A DNA stretch of 64,000 bases from Aselliscus stoliczkanus (GCA_033961575.1 CM066736.1:9147501-9211500); one strand, 5' to 3'. Counted from the first letter of the stretch, positions 1 to 11,894 are shown. Notes: generated from the sequence alone by a model not told the origin. Numbers and translations are program-made.

Positions 1-1425
1 TCTTACTTTAGATCTTAGCAAACCTCATCATACAATTTTTTCTTTCCTTCTCAGCATACAATGTTTTTCTCCTTGAGTCGAGAACTTTACCTTGTCACTT
101 AAAGGAAGCACTTTTCAGCTTCCCTTTGGCATATCCAAATTTGGGTACAAGCACTGCGATACTGCAATAGTGGGTCTGATAACCAAGAGGGCTACTGACT
201 GACAAATGGGTAGGAGAGTACACAGCATGGAGAAGCTGAAGGGAGGAGTCACGTCCCGGGAGGAATGGGGCAAGACAACGCGAGATTTCATTGTACTACT
301 CAGAAAGACGCACAATTCAGAAGGTACGAATTACTTCTTTCTGGAATTTTCCATTTAACAGTTTCAGACCCTAGTGGACCACAGCTTACGAACTACAAAG
401 AGTGAAGCTTGGGATAAGGGTTTACCACTGTTTCCCCAGATAGGCCTCGGTTTCCCCCATCTGTACAAAGAGGCAGTCAGGTCCAAAGACTCTCCCCAGC
501 AGTCATCTACTTAACTATTTAAAAAAAGAAAAAAAAAAGACTTGAAGAGGAAGTTTCCAGGGACTGTTCCCAAGAACAGCTAGAAATGGCCAGAGCAGTT
601 GAAACTAGTTAGTTTAACTAGCTCAGGCGCCTTCTGAAGTTGAGTTTTGGAAAAGCCATTATTTTTACAACATAAACGATGACTCATATACCCAGAGGCA
701 ACCAAGCCGGGATCATGGTTTCCATGATCAGCATGGCTTCTTAGATGTTTCTGCCTAGGGTAAGGATTGATCTCATTTTTGTTATAAAAAGTAATCTGTG
801 CTCATAAGATGGTTTGGAAATGAAGAGAAGGGGAAATGTTATCACCAAAACCTCCCAAGTCTTTCTAACCTCCTCTCTGCTTCAGGCTTGATTGGTTTGG
901 TGAGTCTAAGATTTGCTTCTGTGAGTTGAACTAGCGTTTTTGACCATATGCCTAAAAGTCATTTGGGTTTTTAGTTTTGCCATTACACATCTTTGTTCAT
1001 AAAACTCTTCAGTCCTCAGGCTGTTGGCATTGCTTTTTTCCAAGTCTTGCCTGGTGACGCCGCCCTTGTTCGTTCCCATGGACCACTGTGCCATTGAAAC
1101 TTCGTGCCCAGTTCTTCCCACCTCCTACAGGCAACAAGCGTCACTTCTTGAGGTTCCCCAACTCATCAGAACTAGTTAGATGAGTACAGTCAGAGGTTCA
1201 GCCCTAGGACCATCTTAAGTGTCTGACAGCTTGCTCTCAATACCGCACACACATTCTTCTACCACGGGCTTCCATTTCAGTTCGTGCTGCCATCAATCTA
1301 CTTAGCCTACAACTGCGAGTTATAGCCTTGGCTCCTTGCGCCCCTCCATACTCAAAATACCCAATATCCAGTCCTTCAGCCAGTCCTATTGCCACTTCTC
1401 AACCCCAAGCCATTTTCATCTTGCT
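1..1425. other. Unassigned non-coding stretch
   Basis: No gene, RNA or repeat family that I recognise. There is a short A-rich run near 521-540. The open frames here are short and lack coding character. Confidence 0.4.
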
Positions 1426-1429
1426 CATT

Positions 1430-1860
1430 GTCACCTCTTTGATCCAAGTCCCGTCTCTCTCACCCAGATAAATAGAATAGCTTCCTAACCAATACCCTTG
1501 TTTCCTGCTGCCTATAATCAATTTGTCAGACAGCTGCCGGGATTTACACCAAGCACATATTCACAAGCTTTGATTGCTGATGTTTTTATGTCATCCTTAG
1601 GATAAAGCTTGAATTCCATTTCATCATTTACAAGGTCCCACAGAATTGGGCTTCCTGCCCATCTGTATCCTCATCTTTTAACTGCTGCCTCCACCCCCTC
1701 TAGTCACTGCCCTTTTCTTTGTCCCAAACTCATTCCTACCTCAGGACATTTGCACTAGCAGTTCCTTCCACTTGGATGCCTGAGACTTTATGCCTACACC
1801 CCATTAATTCAAGACACCTGGCTCAGATGTTACTTAGAGGCCGTCCTTGACTATCGAATC
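1430..1860 (+). repeat. L2 LINE 3' portion
   Basis: The order of phrases follows the L2 3' region: a pyrimidine-rich start, then 'cctcaggacatttgcacta', a 'ccttccacttggatgcc' type segment and 'cagatgttacttagaggcc'. This is an ancient, heavily diverged copy with no intact reverse transcriptase frame. Confidence 0.7.
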
Positions 1861-1874
1861 TAGATTTGCCGATG

Positions 1875-2930
1875 AACTCCATACTGGATTCAGGCACAGG
1901 AGCATGAGTTACACTAGATGAATGGATTATTTTTGCACTGAGGTAGGGACTTCAGGTTTTTTAGTGCTTTATCCCAGAAGGATTAGAAAGCCTCCGAGAT
2001 GTGTCCAGGCTTATAGCAGAGAAGGATCCTTTCGGCAATCTTTCCAAATAAATTAACCTAGGCAGAGAGTATGTTTCAGAACACTGCGACATGTATTCTA
2101 ATAGAATTTTTCTTAGACCTTTAGTTTTGCTCCTACTGAAATTAGTTACACCAAATGGAGCTGCATCCCCAAAATGAGTGCCGGTCCTCATGGTATGGTC
2201 CATAATAAGTCAAATGCAAATGGCGGAGGTCAAAATAGATCTCCGTCTGAGTCTGGACAACCGAGTTTAGAAATCAGCCCCGGGACACGCCCACTGTCCC
2301 TCCAGCTCAATCTTGGCTCTCGTAGGGACTCAAAATGTGCTGTCTTTCCTAGATGTCCACACCATGATGCAGTGAAGGTTTTGATCATTCCTAAATAACC
2401 AATGCTCCAACTTCCCATGAGGTTCCCTCATCCATGACTTGCGACTTGCTCCCCCAAGTCCCCAACTGCTGCACAAAGGAGTGAAGGGCAAAAGCCTTCA
2501 GGGCTGTGATAGCATCACAAAGCTGGCCAACCTCTGATCCACCTATTTATACAAGGTCATAGAGGGCAATCAGAGCCATTAACTGCTGGGAACCCAACCA
2601 CCTGAAGTTGTCCTCTTTACAAGGTGTTGAGCCCAAGGAGATCATAGCCCTAGGAGCTGGATGAAACAAAATGCTGGACTGAAGCCTCCAGAGGTTATTT
2701 GAGACTGAGTAGGTGCGAGTGTGAAGAGGCAGTCAAATCCCCAAGTCAATCTCTAAGGACATAATGAGTGGATCACAAGAAAAGCCCTGGTTTCATGTAC
2801 AAGAGATGGTTGAGGCATGATGAATGCCAAGGCTAAAATGTTGGTAGTTACAGTCTCAAGAGTAAAGGACATGCAGAATTTGCAAGGATGCCAGGGAGAT
2901 AGTTTAGCTCTGCTTGTTGGAGTCATCAGA
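1875..2930. other. Unassigned non-coding stretch
   Basis: I see no recognisable gene or repeat family. Frames of 60-80 codons occur on both strands over the same bases, the pattern expected of non-coding DNA. Confidence 0.35.
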
Positions 2931-2934
2931 ACCA

Positions 2935-3065
2935 AGTTCCGGCTTTGCTAGTTGTAGGTCATTGGACCCAGGGCAAGTGGTTTCACCCCCAAGCTTTCTC
3001 ATTTAACAAAGGTGATGATGATACCAAGTTGATTGGGTTATCATAGGATCCATTGAGAATGCAAT
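2935..3065 (+). repeat. MIR SINE fragment
   Basis: Contains the degenerate MIR core order: a 'gggcaagtggtttcacc' segment, a 'ctcatttaacaaaggtgatgatgat' type segment, then a transition toward the tail. Diverged. Confidence 0.55.
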
Positions 3066-3069
3066 CGTA

Positions 3070-5100
3070 GTGGGGCAGGGTCTAGGTTTTGTGGAGCCTG
3101 AGCTAACTTTGAGGTCTAAGATACAAGATTATGAATTTGGAGTCCAGAGCCAAGTTTAAGCTTCAATTTCATGGTAAGTTTGCCAATTCGGAGGCAGCTC
3201 AATTCTTAACACATGCTAAACAGTCATCACATGGGAGCTATCAGAAATCTAGTCAGGAGAAAAAATTATTCGAGTCATGAAGGGAGTTGCTGTGTTACTA
3301 CTGATAAGCACAAGTATTGGGGCTGACACCCAATGGGGTCCCTATGAACTGGGCACCTCCAGTTTATTTCCATGAGGCTCATAGCTCAGAAGGGATATGG
3401 GTGACAGGTGGCAAACAGGCCACATGTCTGTCCTCCTTCCAAGCTCAGCACCTGTGTCAGTCTTGGTTTCCAAGGTTTGAGTCCCTTTAAAGAGGTAGCT
3501 AGGATTATTGAAGGACTACTCGTGGTCTCGAGTTGAGTCTATTGATGCAGGGGCCACACATTCCTGGTTACCATCTGATTTTCTACACACGTGTTCTCTA
3601 AGTAGCAAATTTCCCCCTTTCTGCTGCCCTGTCACCCACCAGAGCTTCACTAACTCAATACCTCTCATACATCTTTCAGCTTCAACTTTAAGTGCTCTCA
3701 AATTCATTTAAGTAACCTGCAGCTCAGAATCAGACCACGGCTTAGCCTCCTCTAATCACACCAAGCCAGGCCCTGTTACATGGCCTCAGCAGTCCCTGGG
3801 TCATGTGCCCACCCTGTCCAGTTGTGGCAAGTGTCATTACATGCCCTGGGTGCCCTAAGTACACTCAGGATTGGCTCAGGGCAGGTTTGAGCTCTAGGGA
3901 GCACTTAGGTGAGTATTGCTTGCAGGATCACACATCGAGTATGAGCATAAATCCTCTGAGGGCCACACAGCAAGGACAAAAGCTTGGATCTGCTTCCTAG
4001 CCCCTTCTACTGGGAAGAACAAAGGTGACTGCGCACCAAGTTTCGTGATCTTGACTCCCACCATCCCCAACGTATGGGTCAGTGACCAGTGGTCTTAGGC
4101 TAAGCTGAAGCCTCAAGGTTGCCATTTGGTAGAAGCCTTGTACAAGCCAAGTTCCAGCCAGTACATATAGTTTACCCCAAGTCACAGGATCATCCCTGCT
4201 CTTAAGGAACTCAGTCCAGAGAGGGAGAAGGGTGTTAGAGACAGGAGCCAAGTTGGCCAGTAGCAGACATGGGATCCCAATGCTTACCCTTCACCTTTTC
4301 CATTGTTAGCCATGGCCAAGGTGGGGACAGCCTCTGGCCAAGTACAGCTTTGCTTTATGCACATGTGTAGCTGACAAGTGCAACTAAGTTCAAGCCCCGA
4401 TTCAACCCTTGCTCCATGGGAGAGAATGAATGAAGAAATGGCCCTATCTCCCATCCCTGGGTGGACATTCTACAAGGCATTTATTTACTTTTCACAGGTG
4501 ACCCCAGAGGCTCATAAAAGCCACCTTAACCTGTTTCCTTTATCTTTTTTATTTCTAGCCACTCCCGCTTATGCCTCCCAAGATGACCTCAACAAGCTAC
4601 CTGCCTGTCCTGAGAGCTTGTCTCAGGCTTTCCTTTCTGAGGGAGCCAAAGTTAAAACACAGCTCAATGGGGGTACCCACGGTACCAATATGACAAGCCT
4701 TATAGGAGCCACAATGCGAGTCAATGACTCCGCATAACAGGAACGCTTCTCATAGCTTGGGAGGTTACAGGTGGCCTCCTACATGAGCAGACTAACCAGA
4801 AAGAAGGGCATTTTACAGTGGGTGAATGAGAGCACATTCAAGAATAGGCTACACCTCCTCCCACAGAGAGGAGATCAAGCTTATTGGCATTGGGAATGGG
4901 GAGAGAGATCTAAGATTAGGACCAAATCACAGTCCTGCTGCATCAGAGAGCTTGGGGTGGGGGGCGGACATTAGAAAAAAGACAATTCATCCCAGAGGAA
5001 TAAATATTCCTCTAATTGTGGAACTATATTGTAAGCCATCTCTTTAGATGATCCCAACCAACTCATGCTCTCAGCCTACTTTCACAATAAAAACAAAGTT
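3070..5100. other. Unassigned non-coding stretch
   Basis: No gene supported. A frame at 4378-4737 contains a good-looking pyrimidine tract and AG near 4530-4558, but I see no matching donor or recognisable protein. The rest appears to be old unclassified sequence. Confidence 0.35.
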
Positions 5101-5184
5101 CCTAGGGTGTAACATCCAGCCTCCCTTAACCTCAGCGTCATCTTTTGTAAACTAAGGGCTGGTACTTCCTTTAGAAGACTTACT

Positions 5185-5400
5185 CCTTTTTATTTTTTAT
5201 TTTTTAAGTTTTATTGTGAAAAACTTATTAGTTTCAGGTGTACAATGCAGTGCAATATGTTTTTAACCCCTCAAAGTGACAATTTGCTATTTTGTGGGGT
5301 GTCAGATGGTCACATGTCTTGTTAGGGAGACCACTTCGTGGATGGAGTAGAGGCTTGATCACTGAACTATACACCTGAAGCTGATAGAATATTGTACTTG
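5185..5400 (+). repeat. L1 3' UTR fragment
   Basis: A T-rich start leads to 'gtttcaggtgtacaatgca' and later 'actatacacctgaagctgat', phrases typical of mammalian L1 3' ends. There is no ORF. A shorter relative of the same tail occurs near 37225-37310. Confidence 0.5.
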
Positions 5401-5404
5401 CTCA

Positions 5405-6595
5405 TTTTTGAAATTAAGGACCTTGGCAGAAGCCCATGACCCATGCCCATCACAGGCACCTCCCAGCCATCCAACCTCGGCTGCATCCTTGGTGGGGGAG
5501 GCAAGCCCTTTCTCATCAACCCAAACCTGGTCAAGCCTTCTGGGGCCGACATGGCTCCAAATGTCCTTCAAAGCTTGAGCTAAGGACTGTCCACACTAAC
5601 CACCCCTCTTCCACCTCACATTCCCATAGTGCAGCACAGGCAGCTCAAGGCCCTCTTTAAGGGGATCCAGTTGGAGGAAAGTCCAGTTGTCAGTCACTGG
5701 GAGATGGACAGGTAAGGTGTGGTAAGCCCTCACCCATCAGATAGAGGCAATGAGCTGGGTGAACACCCACAACGTAGATTAAGTCCTGGATAGAACCCAC
5801 GGGGCAACTGCGGCACTGCACCACATCTGTATATTTACAACACATACAAGTGTTGCCACTGCCTTTTTTGAAGGACCTAATTCAAAGGCTATACTATGTA
5901 GTTTGGCAATGGGAGGTGGGTAGAGAAATGAAGTAAGGCAGGACAGAAGAGAATCACCTGGGAGACCCAATGATCCTTGAGTAGGGTTAGAAGAACTTGA
6001 CTTCAGATGCAAGTAGTTAAGTCATCAAGCCTTAATTCGTTTGTAAAGATCTCATGTGAGGACAAATGTAATGCCGCAACAGCAGCTGGGCCTCACGAGC
6101 ATGCAATAAGCCTCACACGTGACGTTAGTTAAGCAGAACCCACAGGGCGAGAGGCACGATTCTACTCCCAGGTGCCTTGGCTTAGTCACGAGAGCTTACG
6201 GGGGAAAAGCTGTGCAAAGGGTAGCCACACAAAATAGAGAAGTCTGGTCCTTTTCAGGGGTGTTGCTAAAGAAAAGCTAGCTTGGGAAGTGAGCTCCCAA
6301 GTTGGCATGAGCTTTCTTGATCTCTGGTCTACAGGGATATCGGGGAGAATGTGTAACTGAGGAGGTCTGAGCCACCAGATGCTGCCTTTTCCTCCCCATT
6401 ACACACGAGTGAGTTCAGGAGAGATCACGACAGTGGAGATGCCTGGGGCCCCTGGGCTGAGCTCTCTCCACTTGCATCTGCCTGGAAAGGATAGAGAAGC
6501 CAGCCACCTTCAGATTTGAGGCTCAACTCTTCAGCTTTTCCTAACCCCACCTTATTTTAATAGACTTGATCATTTGAATGATATATCCATTTAAT
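5405..6595. other. Unassigned non-coding stretch
   Basis: I see no gene or clearly identifiable repeat. Overlapping short frames on both strands around 5360-5660 do not look like coding exons. Confidence 0.35.
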
Positions 6596-6599
6596 TGGC

Positions 6600-6745
6600 A
6601 TTACCCCAGGATGAGGTGCTATGTCCCCAACAGTGGGGAAACAGAAGCACAAAGAGGTTAAGTAACTTGCCCAAGGTCCACAGAAGAAAGCAGGGCTAAG
6701 ATCCCAGCTCGGGCAGCCTGGCTTCAGAACCCTGGCATTTAATCA
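6600..6745 (-). repeat. MIR SINE, antisense
   Basis: Shows the reverse MIR core 'cacaaagaggttaagtaac' and 'ttgcccaaggtccacagaa', followed by 'gcctggcttcagaaccctgg'. Ancient non-coding SINE. Confidence 0.8.
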
Positions 6746-6749
6746 CATC

Positions 6750-7870
6750 CCATGTTTCACAGACTCAGTGAGAATTCAGGGGGGTTGCAGCCATACCCCA
6801 TGCACCCGTCTCTGGCCTTGCCCATGTCAGAGGTGGCTTACCTCCGTTATAACAGTAACTTGGGAGAAAAGGAGACAAGCCTATAAAAATGGAGCATTGG
6901 GAGGTTGCAGCAACCACTCAACCCTCTTCTCCCGTCAAGGAAAAAATATCCGACTAGCTTTTCGCCCATGCCAGGATCTGCTCTTGGCTGTCAGGAGTTG
7001 CGCTGCAGTTAGCCTTCCTCCTTATCTCCTCCCACATGGCAGCAGATCTACTTGGAGCCCAGGGCCTTTCAGAGGCTCTAGAGCAGCCAGCAAAGTGCCC
7101 TGTTCAGTTGGGACGGAGGAAACCCAACCCCACAGGAGGAGCGAGGTCAGAAAGTTGGGTTGCCTGCAGGGTCACAGAGCATGCTCCCTTTTTCCCGAGG
7201 GCCCAGATAATAGAGACCCCCATCCTTGTAGTTAACGTGTCTTACAGGAAGGCCAAAGATCAGGTTTGGAGTCTCGCCCATGAGTAGCAACTTTATGAGA
7301 GAACTCAGAGGCAGAAGGGTAGGTAGCTTTTTGCTTCTTGACAGCTTTAAGGAAAGGGAAGAACAGGCGTGGGCTGAGTGAGCTCCCAGAGAGACTGCCC
7401 AACTCCCTTTTCTCTTCCAATTGCCCTCTTTAGCCCTCAGCAGCCTCTTCCTCCCCGACCCCCCGGAAAAGAGGCAAGGCTTGCTAGGTACTTCAGCCTA
7501 AGGAGGCTTCCCCATAGGAAGAAAGGTCCCCCCCAACAGTTCTAGGCCCCCAGATTTCAAACGTCCTTCTCATTTTGGACTCGAGGCAACTTCACACTGC
7601 TGCTCTTTCTGCCTCCCCAGGTTAGAAAACATTGAGACTACTTGTGGATTTGCCTAAAACCTGGGAAACCTCTAGCACCTAAGCAGCCCTCCAAAAAAAC
7701 ATAAGGCAGTCTTGGTTTAGAATAAAAAAAGCAAGCACCTTCCAACCCCTCTCCCCAAAAAGGGCATCAGACTCAGGAGAAAAGACTAGAGGAGGGGCCG
7801 AGGGGGTCCTTTTAACATGGTCCGTGGTACTGTCCTTGCTGCCCATTGGATGGCTGCTTTCCACCCAAAT
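6750..7870. other. Unassigned stretch, GC-richer
   Basis: A 155-codon plus-strand frame (6768-7235) and an overlapping shifted frame lie here. The translation is Cys/Arg/Pro/Ser-rich with no domain I recognise, so I do not call a gene. Confidence 0.35.
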
Positions 7871-7879
7871 GCCTTTCAC

Positions 7880-8060
7880 CTGGGCCCACCCGGAACAGCT
7901 CCTGGAGATATTTAGTTCCAGGTGCTGCTTATAAGAAGAGTGATCATCAGCCCCTCCTGTGTAGATCTGCTATCTTGGCGTAATTATTAATAGTACCGCT
8001 TTCCACTGTCAAATGTATCCCTGTTTTGGCTCTAAGGAGCCCACCCTATTTATAAAGCAC
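7880..8060. promoter_or_regulatory. Candidate regulatory block with homeodomain and MEF2 motifs
   Basis: Repeat-free AT-rich sequence contains 'gcgtaattattaatagtacc' (TAAT homeodomain cores) and ends with CTATTTATAA at 8046-8055, which fits the MEF2 consensus YTAWWWWTAR. Function is inferred from motifs only. Confidence 0.3.
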
Positions 8061-8424
8061 AGGTGTGTGTCCTTCCACACCTGACCTGAGCCTGGCAGAA
8101 AGACTCTCCCACCAGGAGGTCAGCATCAAGGACAAACCCATTTGCAGGTGCAGAAGGAGGTGTCACGAGAGCATCTTGGGGTTGCTTTAACTCTCGTGAA
8201 TAAGCCACAGCTGGGACTTGGGCTTTCCAAAGTCTGGCCTGAGTCTGCGTAACATAACCAGCCTGTCTTATGCTCTGGCCTCTTCCTGGCCATCCCCTCC
8301 CTACTCCTGTTATCACTCTCCAGCAGCCTGGATACTAGTCATAGTCAGTTCTTTTAACTTAGGATGGTCTTGATAGTCAGATATGGGTTTTTTATCTGTG
8401 GCTTTATTTAAATCTTAAATTGTT

Positions 8425-8640
8425 TGTACTTGAATCCACCATACCCTGGGGCCAAATTCCCTCTCTGCCACTGACTAGCTATGAAGTCTGGGTAAGTTAA
8501 TTCTCCTTTCCTTGCCTCAGTTTCCCCATCTGCAAACGGGGTCATCCTCAAAACCCAGGGATGTTATACAGATTAGATGAGTTAATGACCCCGTAAGCCT
8601 TTAGAACAGTGCATGGAATACAATCAGCGCTATAAAAAAC
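8425..8640 (+). repeat. MIR SINE, near full length
   Basis: The MIR order is clear: 'gccactgactagctatgaag', 'cctcagtttccccatctgca', then 'agaacagtgcatggaata' near the tail. Confidence 0.85.
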
Positions 8641-8665
8641 AGGACGGAGGAGAGGATCTGAACTG

Positions 8666-8675
8666 CTATTTATAA
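8666..8675. promoter_or_regulatory. MEF2-type decamer CTATTTATAA
   Basis: An exact repeat of the decamers at 8046-8055 and 8986-8995, and a full match to YTAWWWWTAR. It lies between two MIR copies in sequence that appears non-repetitive. Binding is inferred. Confidence 0.35.
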
Positions 8676-8744
8676 GTTCCCCCCAATGAACTGGCTGGCT
8701 TATTGAGTGGTCTAATTCACTTCCAGCACACACGTTGGAGAAAT

Positions 8745-8865
8745 TCCTATTACATCCCCACTTTACAGAAAATGAAAAGTTAGAGATCAAGGGAGGTACA
8801 TGAGACCACCTGACAAGAAAGTGGCAGGTTTGGGTTTGAACTTGGGTCTAGCTGGTTCCAAATTC
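8745..8865 (-). repeat. MIR SINE, antisense fragment
   Basis: 'catccccactttacagaaaa' is followed by 'gtggcaggtttgggtttgaa', the reverse-strand MIR core. Diverged copy. Confidence 0.7.
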
Positions 8866-8985
8866 CATACCTCCTCTGGCTGCACCACTGAGCGTGTATT
8901 TTATGTATGCTCAACTTAAAACTCTCAGGCTGCAATGGCATCTCCTAGTTCCGGCACACAGGAATTTGCTGAAGTCCAACTTTCC

Positions 8986-8995
8986 CTATTTATAA
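8986..8995. promoter_or_regulatory. MEF2-type decamer CTATTTATAA
   Basis: Third identical decamer within about 950 bases. Downstream sequence to 9240 is repeat-poor and contains 'attgttaataataag', which suggests HMG-box or homeodomain cores. Motif evidence only. Confidence 0.35.
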
Positions 8996-9267
8996 CCCTC
9001 CTGATTGCGCACACTTTGATCACAACGCCCCCTTGGCCATCCTATTTCTAGACTGAAGAGGCTGCGCGATATAGTCAATGGGCCTTCTGTGTATGCACTT
9101 CTTCCTGACGCTGTTCCAGATGCTTTTCAGAAGGACGCAGGGCAGAAAATCATAAAAAGTGATCATTTCATTGCTCTTATTGTTAATAATAAGCAGCTTC
9201 AACCAGCCCTGGGGAAATGTAAAGCCTCGTGGGATACACAATCATTATAACAAGGGAGCCACTACAA

Positions 9268-9387
9268 TGGCAGCTCCATGATGGCTGTGTCCCTGGTGCC
9301 TAGAACAGTGCCTGGCACATAGTAGGTGCTCAGCAAATGCTTCTGCAATGACAACGAGTGTACGGCTGAATGAATGAATGAATGAGC
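9268..9387 (+). repeat. L2 3' terminus
   Basis: Ends with 'agaacagtgcctggcacata', 'gtaggtgctcagcaaatgct' and a 'tgaatgaatgaatgaatgag' tail, the typical L2 3' end. Confidence 0.8.
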
Positions 9388-9584
9388 AGAGAATACAGGA
9401 AAGGATGAAGAGGAAGGGGTAAGAACAAGAGCTTTGACATCAGACAGGGAGGACTGCCATGGGACTGAACTCTAGCTCCATCCTGATTTTCCCAAGACCA
9501 TCCCAGCTTTAACCCTGAAAATCCTGCATTCCAGGAAAACACTCAGTCTGGATAAAACAGGACAGTTGATCACCTTATCCATCA

Positions 9585-9760
9585 ATCACTAGATGCATGA
9601 CCTTGTGCAAGTCCCTCGACTTCTCTGAGCTTCAGTTTCCTTGGCTGTAAAGGGGTAACAGTATTATTGCATCATAGGGTCACTGTGAAGATTCAATGGG
9701 ATAATACGCGTTGAGTACTTACCATGGTGGATAGCACATAGTCAGTCCTAATTAGTGGTA
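9585..9760 (+). repeat. MIR SINE
   Basis: Shows 'tgaccttgtgcaagtccctc', 'cttcagtttccttggctgta' and a 'gattcaatgggataata' segment in MIR order. Confidence 0.85.
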
Positions 9761-9944
9761 GCGTTTACTGTTCCCATGACTTTGACCTCTGGGCCTTAAA
9801 AATGCATTCTGCTTCTTGATCTCTGCTCCTGACCTTGCTTAAATTCGGATCCTTGGCTTTATGGCAGAGGGGAGAAGGCGGGCCACATAAGAGCCCAAAC
9901 CATGGTGCCTCTTGACGTTTTCCCCTGCAGAGAAGTGGTCTCAC

Positions 9945-10144
9945 CTCGACTCCCCCTCGTCTGCTTTTTTAGCAATCATATCTGGCCGCTCCGTGCTGAT
10001 TTCCAACAGATGTTCCTCTAATGAACCACACTGTAATCTCAGAGCCTTAATATAGTGCCGGGGTGTGATAAGTTCGAAACGGCTGTCATCGTTGCCCGCA
10101 AGGACGGTCTGGCCATTGTTTGGGCCTGTCTTCCTCTGATTGTC
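9945..10144 (-). other. Candidate protein-coding exon, unidentified
   Basis: On the minus strand this 200-base block is open in one frame (66 codons plus 2 bases). It is preceded by 'ttccccttcacag' (AG at 10146-10145) and followed by 'gag|gtgaga' (GT at 9944-9943). Read from the acceptor, the frame begins Asp-Asn-Gln-Arg-Lys and includes a charged C-terminal part with Glu-Arg-Pro-Asp-Met-Ile-Ala-Lys-Lys. The frame stays open upstream through the putative acceptor and stops at the TGA inside the putative donor. I recognise no repeat or protein family here. It could equally be a conserved non-coding element with a chance open frame; no neighbouring exon of the same gene was found. Confidence 0.25.
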
Positions 10145-10239
10145 CTGTGAAGGGGAATTTCTCTGCTTCCACCACCTCTTCACCCCCTGCACACACTCCC
10201 CCTTCCCAGAGCCCCAGCTCCTGCCCAAATTAAAAGTCG

Positions 10240-10840
10240 ACCCCAGAACCTTCTAGAAAGCACTCAGTGCACCGTGATGAGGGGGGTTGACAGAGAGAGA
10301 GGAGATTGGGGGGGGTGGGTTCAACAGAGGCCTGAAATCAATATTTTCAGGCTACAAATAAGCAGATTCACTGAGTCTTAGTGGGAAGCAGGCTCCTGGG
10401 GGACCTGGGGCAGATGTTCCCTGAGTAGGAGGTATCGGGGGTCCGGGGCAGGAAGCAACTGGAATAATGCAGCTGGCGGCTCAGCGGGGAGCATCCATTT
10501 ACAAATATCAGACCTTATGTTCTAGCAGGGAGAAGGCAAGGGTGGGGAGAGATTTCTATTGTAGCTCCAGCCTGGTCATGTCTTGGTGTGTCTAGATGAT
10601 GTCGAGCCCCAGTTTGTTCAGGTCAAGCAGCTTTACTGAGGGTTTTAAGTGCCCGGCACTGGGCCAGGCACATAAAGTTCCGGGAAACCCAGACCTGGGC
10701 CTGAGGGCATTACAACAAAACAGCTCATTGATAGAGAACCAAAAACCCCACCCGCTGGCTGAGGACTGTCTGATATTTGGGATTGCATCAACTAATAGCA
10801 ACAGGCTGGATGCTATTTCTCAGAATACAGGAATTCTGCC
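10240..10840. other. Repeat-poor unassigned block
   Basis: Largely free of recognisable repeats and moderately GC-rich. It contains a G-rich run near 10302-10318 and 'catttacaaatatcagacc' near 10496. No gene is supported; overlapping frames on both strands at 10592-10883 argue against coding. Confidence 0.3.

Positions 10841-10869
<29 letters not shown>
10841..10869. repeat. (AAT)n microsatellite
   Basis: About nine uninterrupted AAT units followed by a short A run. It directly precedes a reverse MIR and may derive from that element's tail. Confidence 0.95.
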
Positions 10870-10873
<4 letters not shown>

Positions 10874-10889
10874 TCGATATTAAATGGCA

Positions 10890-11095
10890 GCAAACATTTC
10901 TGAGTTCTTACCAAGGTTCAGGCACTGGGCTGTTTTAGGCATATCATCCATTTAATTCTCACAACTTCTTCATGGGGTAATGCTTAACATCTCCACTTTA
11001 TAGTTAACGAAGGCCCAGAGACATTAAGTCACCTGACCAAGACCACACAGCCAGCTAGTGGCCGAGGCAGGATTTGAACCTGGAGAACTGACACC
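10890..11095 (-). repeat. MIR SINE, antisense, near full length
   Basis: 'caggcactgggctgttttag', 'ctccactttatagttaacga' and 'gaccacacagccagctagtg', then 'caggatttgaacctgg', follow MIR in reverse. Confidence 0.9.
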
Positions 11096-11099
11096 AAAA

Positions 11100-11590
11100 C
11101 CTAATTTTACTAACCCTACTAATGTATACATCCAGATGCTGGCTATTCAAAATTTCTGGTTGTTAACATACCAGGGGGGAAAAAAGACATTTATTTCCTT
11201 ATAATACACTTAAAGAAAATCTATTTAACACCATAGTTAATAAAAGAATGGGGCTGGGTTTTTCATCATGTAATCAGAGCAACATAGAGAATTCAAAGAA
11301 TCTGCTGCATAGAGATTTCTCATTTTATAGGAATTAACCTATGATCCGTGGTCTTTCTCCCTACAATAAGTCCTTCAATCCTCCGATATTCACTTGGGGG
11401 AAATTTAATCCACATAGAATTCACACTGTTCAGCAGCCATTCCTATAGAAAAGACCTTAAAATTATTACTGTATGGAAATATCATTGCTATCCACAATAT
11501 TTGAGGGGGATGAGAGAAAAGTTAAAAACCAAATGCAGCAATAAGGAGAAAGAACATAAATAACCCTCACCCCATATCTTCAATGAACCA
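11100..11590. other. Unassigned AT-rich stretch
   Basis: AT-rich with no recognised gene. A 71-codon frame at 11348-11563 has no supporting splice sites or recognisable product. Confidence 0.35.
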
Positions 11591-11594
11591 GCTG

Positions 11595-11815
11595 AGGGGT
11601 CTGCAATTTTTTTCTGCAAAGGCCCAGGTGGTAAATATTTTATGCTTGGCTGGCCATACAGTCTGTGTTGTGACTATTCAGTCCTGACACTGCAGCAAGA
11701 AACCAACCGTAAATAGTATGTAAACGAATTAGAATGATTGTGTTCCAATAAAACTTTATTCACAAAAACAGACTTGAGGCCTCCATACAGCTTGGAGGAT
11801 TTGACCCTGGTGACC
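11595..11815 (+). mobile_element. Non-autonomous hAT-type DNA transposon relic
   Basis: Begins near 'aggggtctgcaatttttttc', includes 'ggcccaggtggtaaatattt' and 'gttccaataaaactttattc'. A second, shorter copy of the same family lies at 60605-60815. No transposase. The family name is not certain. Confidence 0.6.
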
Positions 11816-11894
11816 TTACTTGGCAATATGTCGGTAAGCTTTTTCCAAATTTAAGAATAACATCCTAATAAAGAATCCTAATAAATAACATTAA

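Noticed and set aside
4378..4737. Possible exon with a strong pyrimidine tract and AG near 4530-4558
   Set aside because: No donor that keeps the frame and no recognisable protein; acceptor-like tracts are common by chance.
6768..7235. 155-codon plus-strand frame
   Set aside because: Overlapping alternative frame on the same strand, composition typical of GC-rich non-coding DNA, no recognised family.
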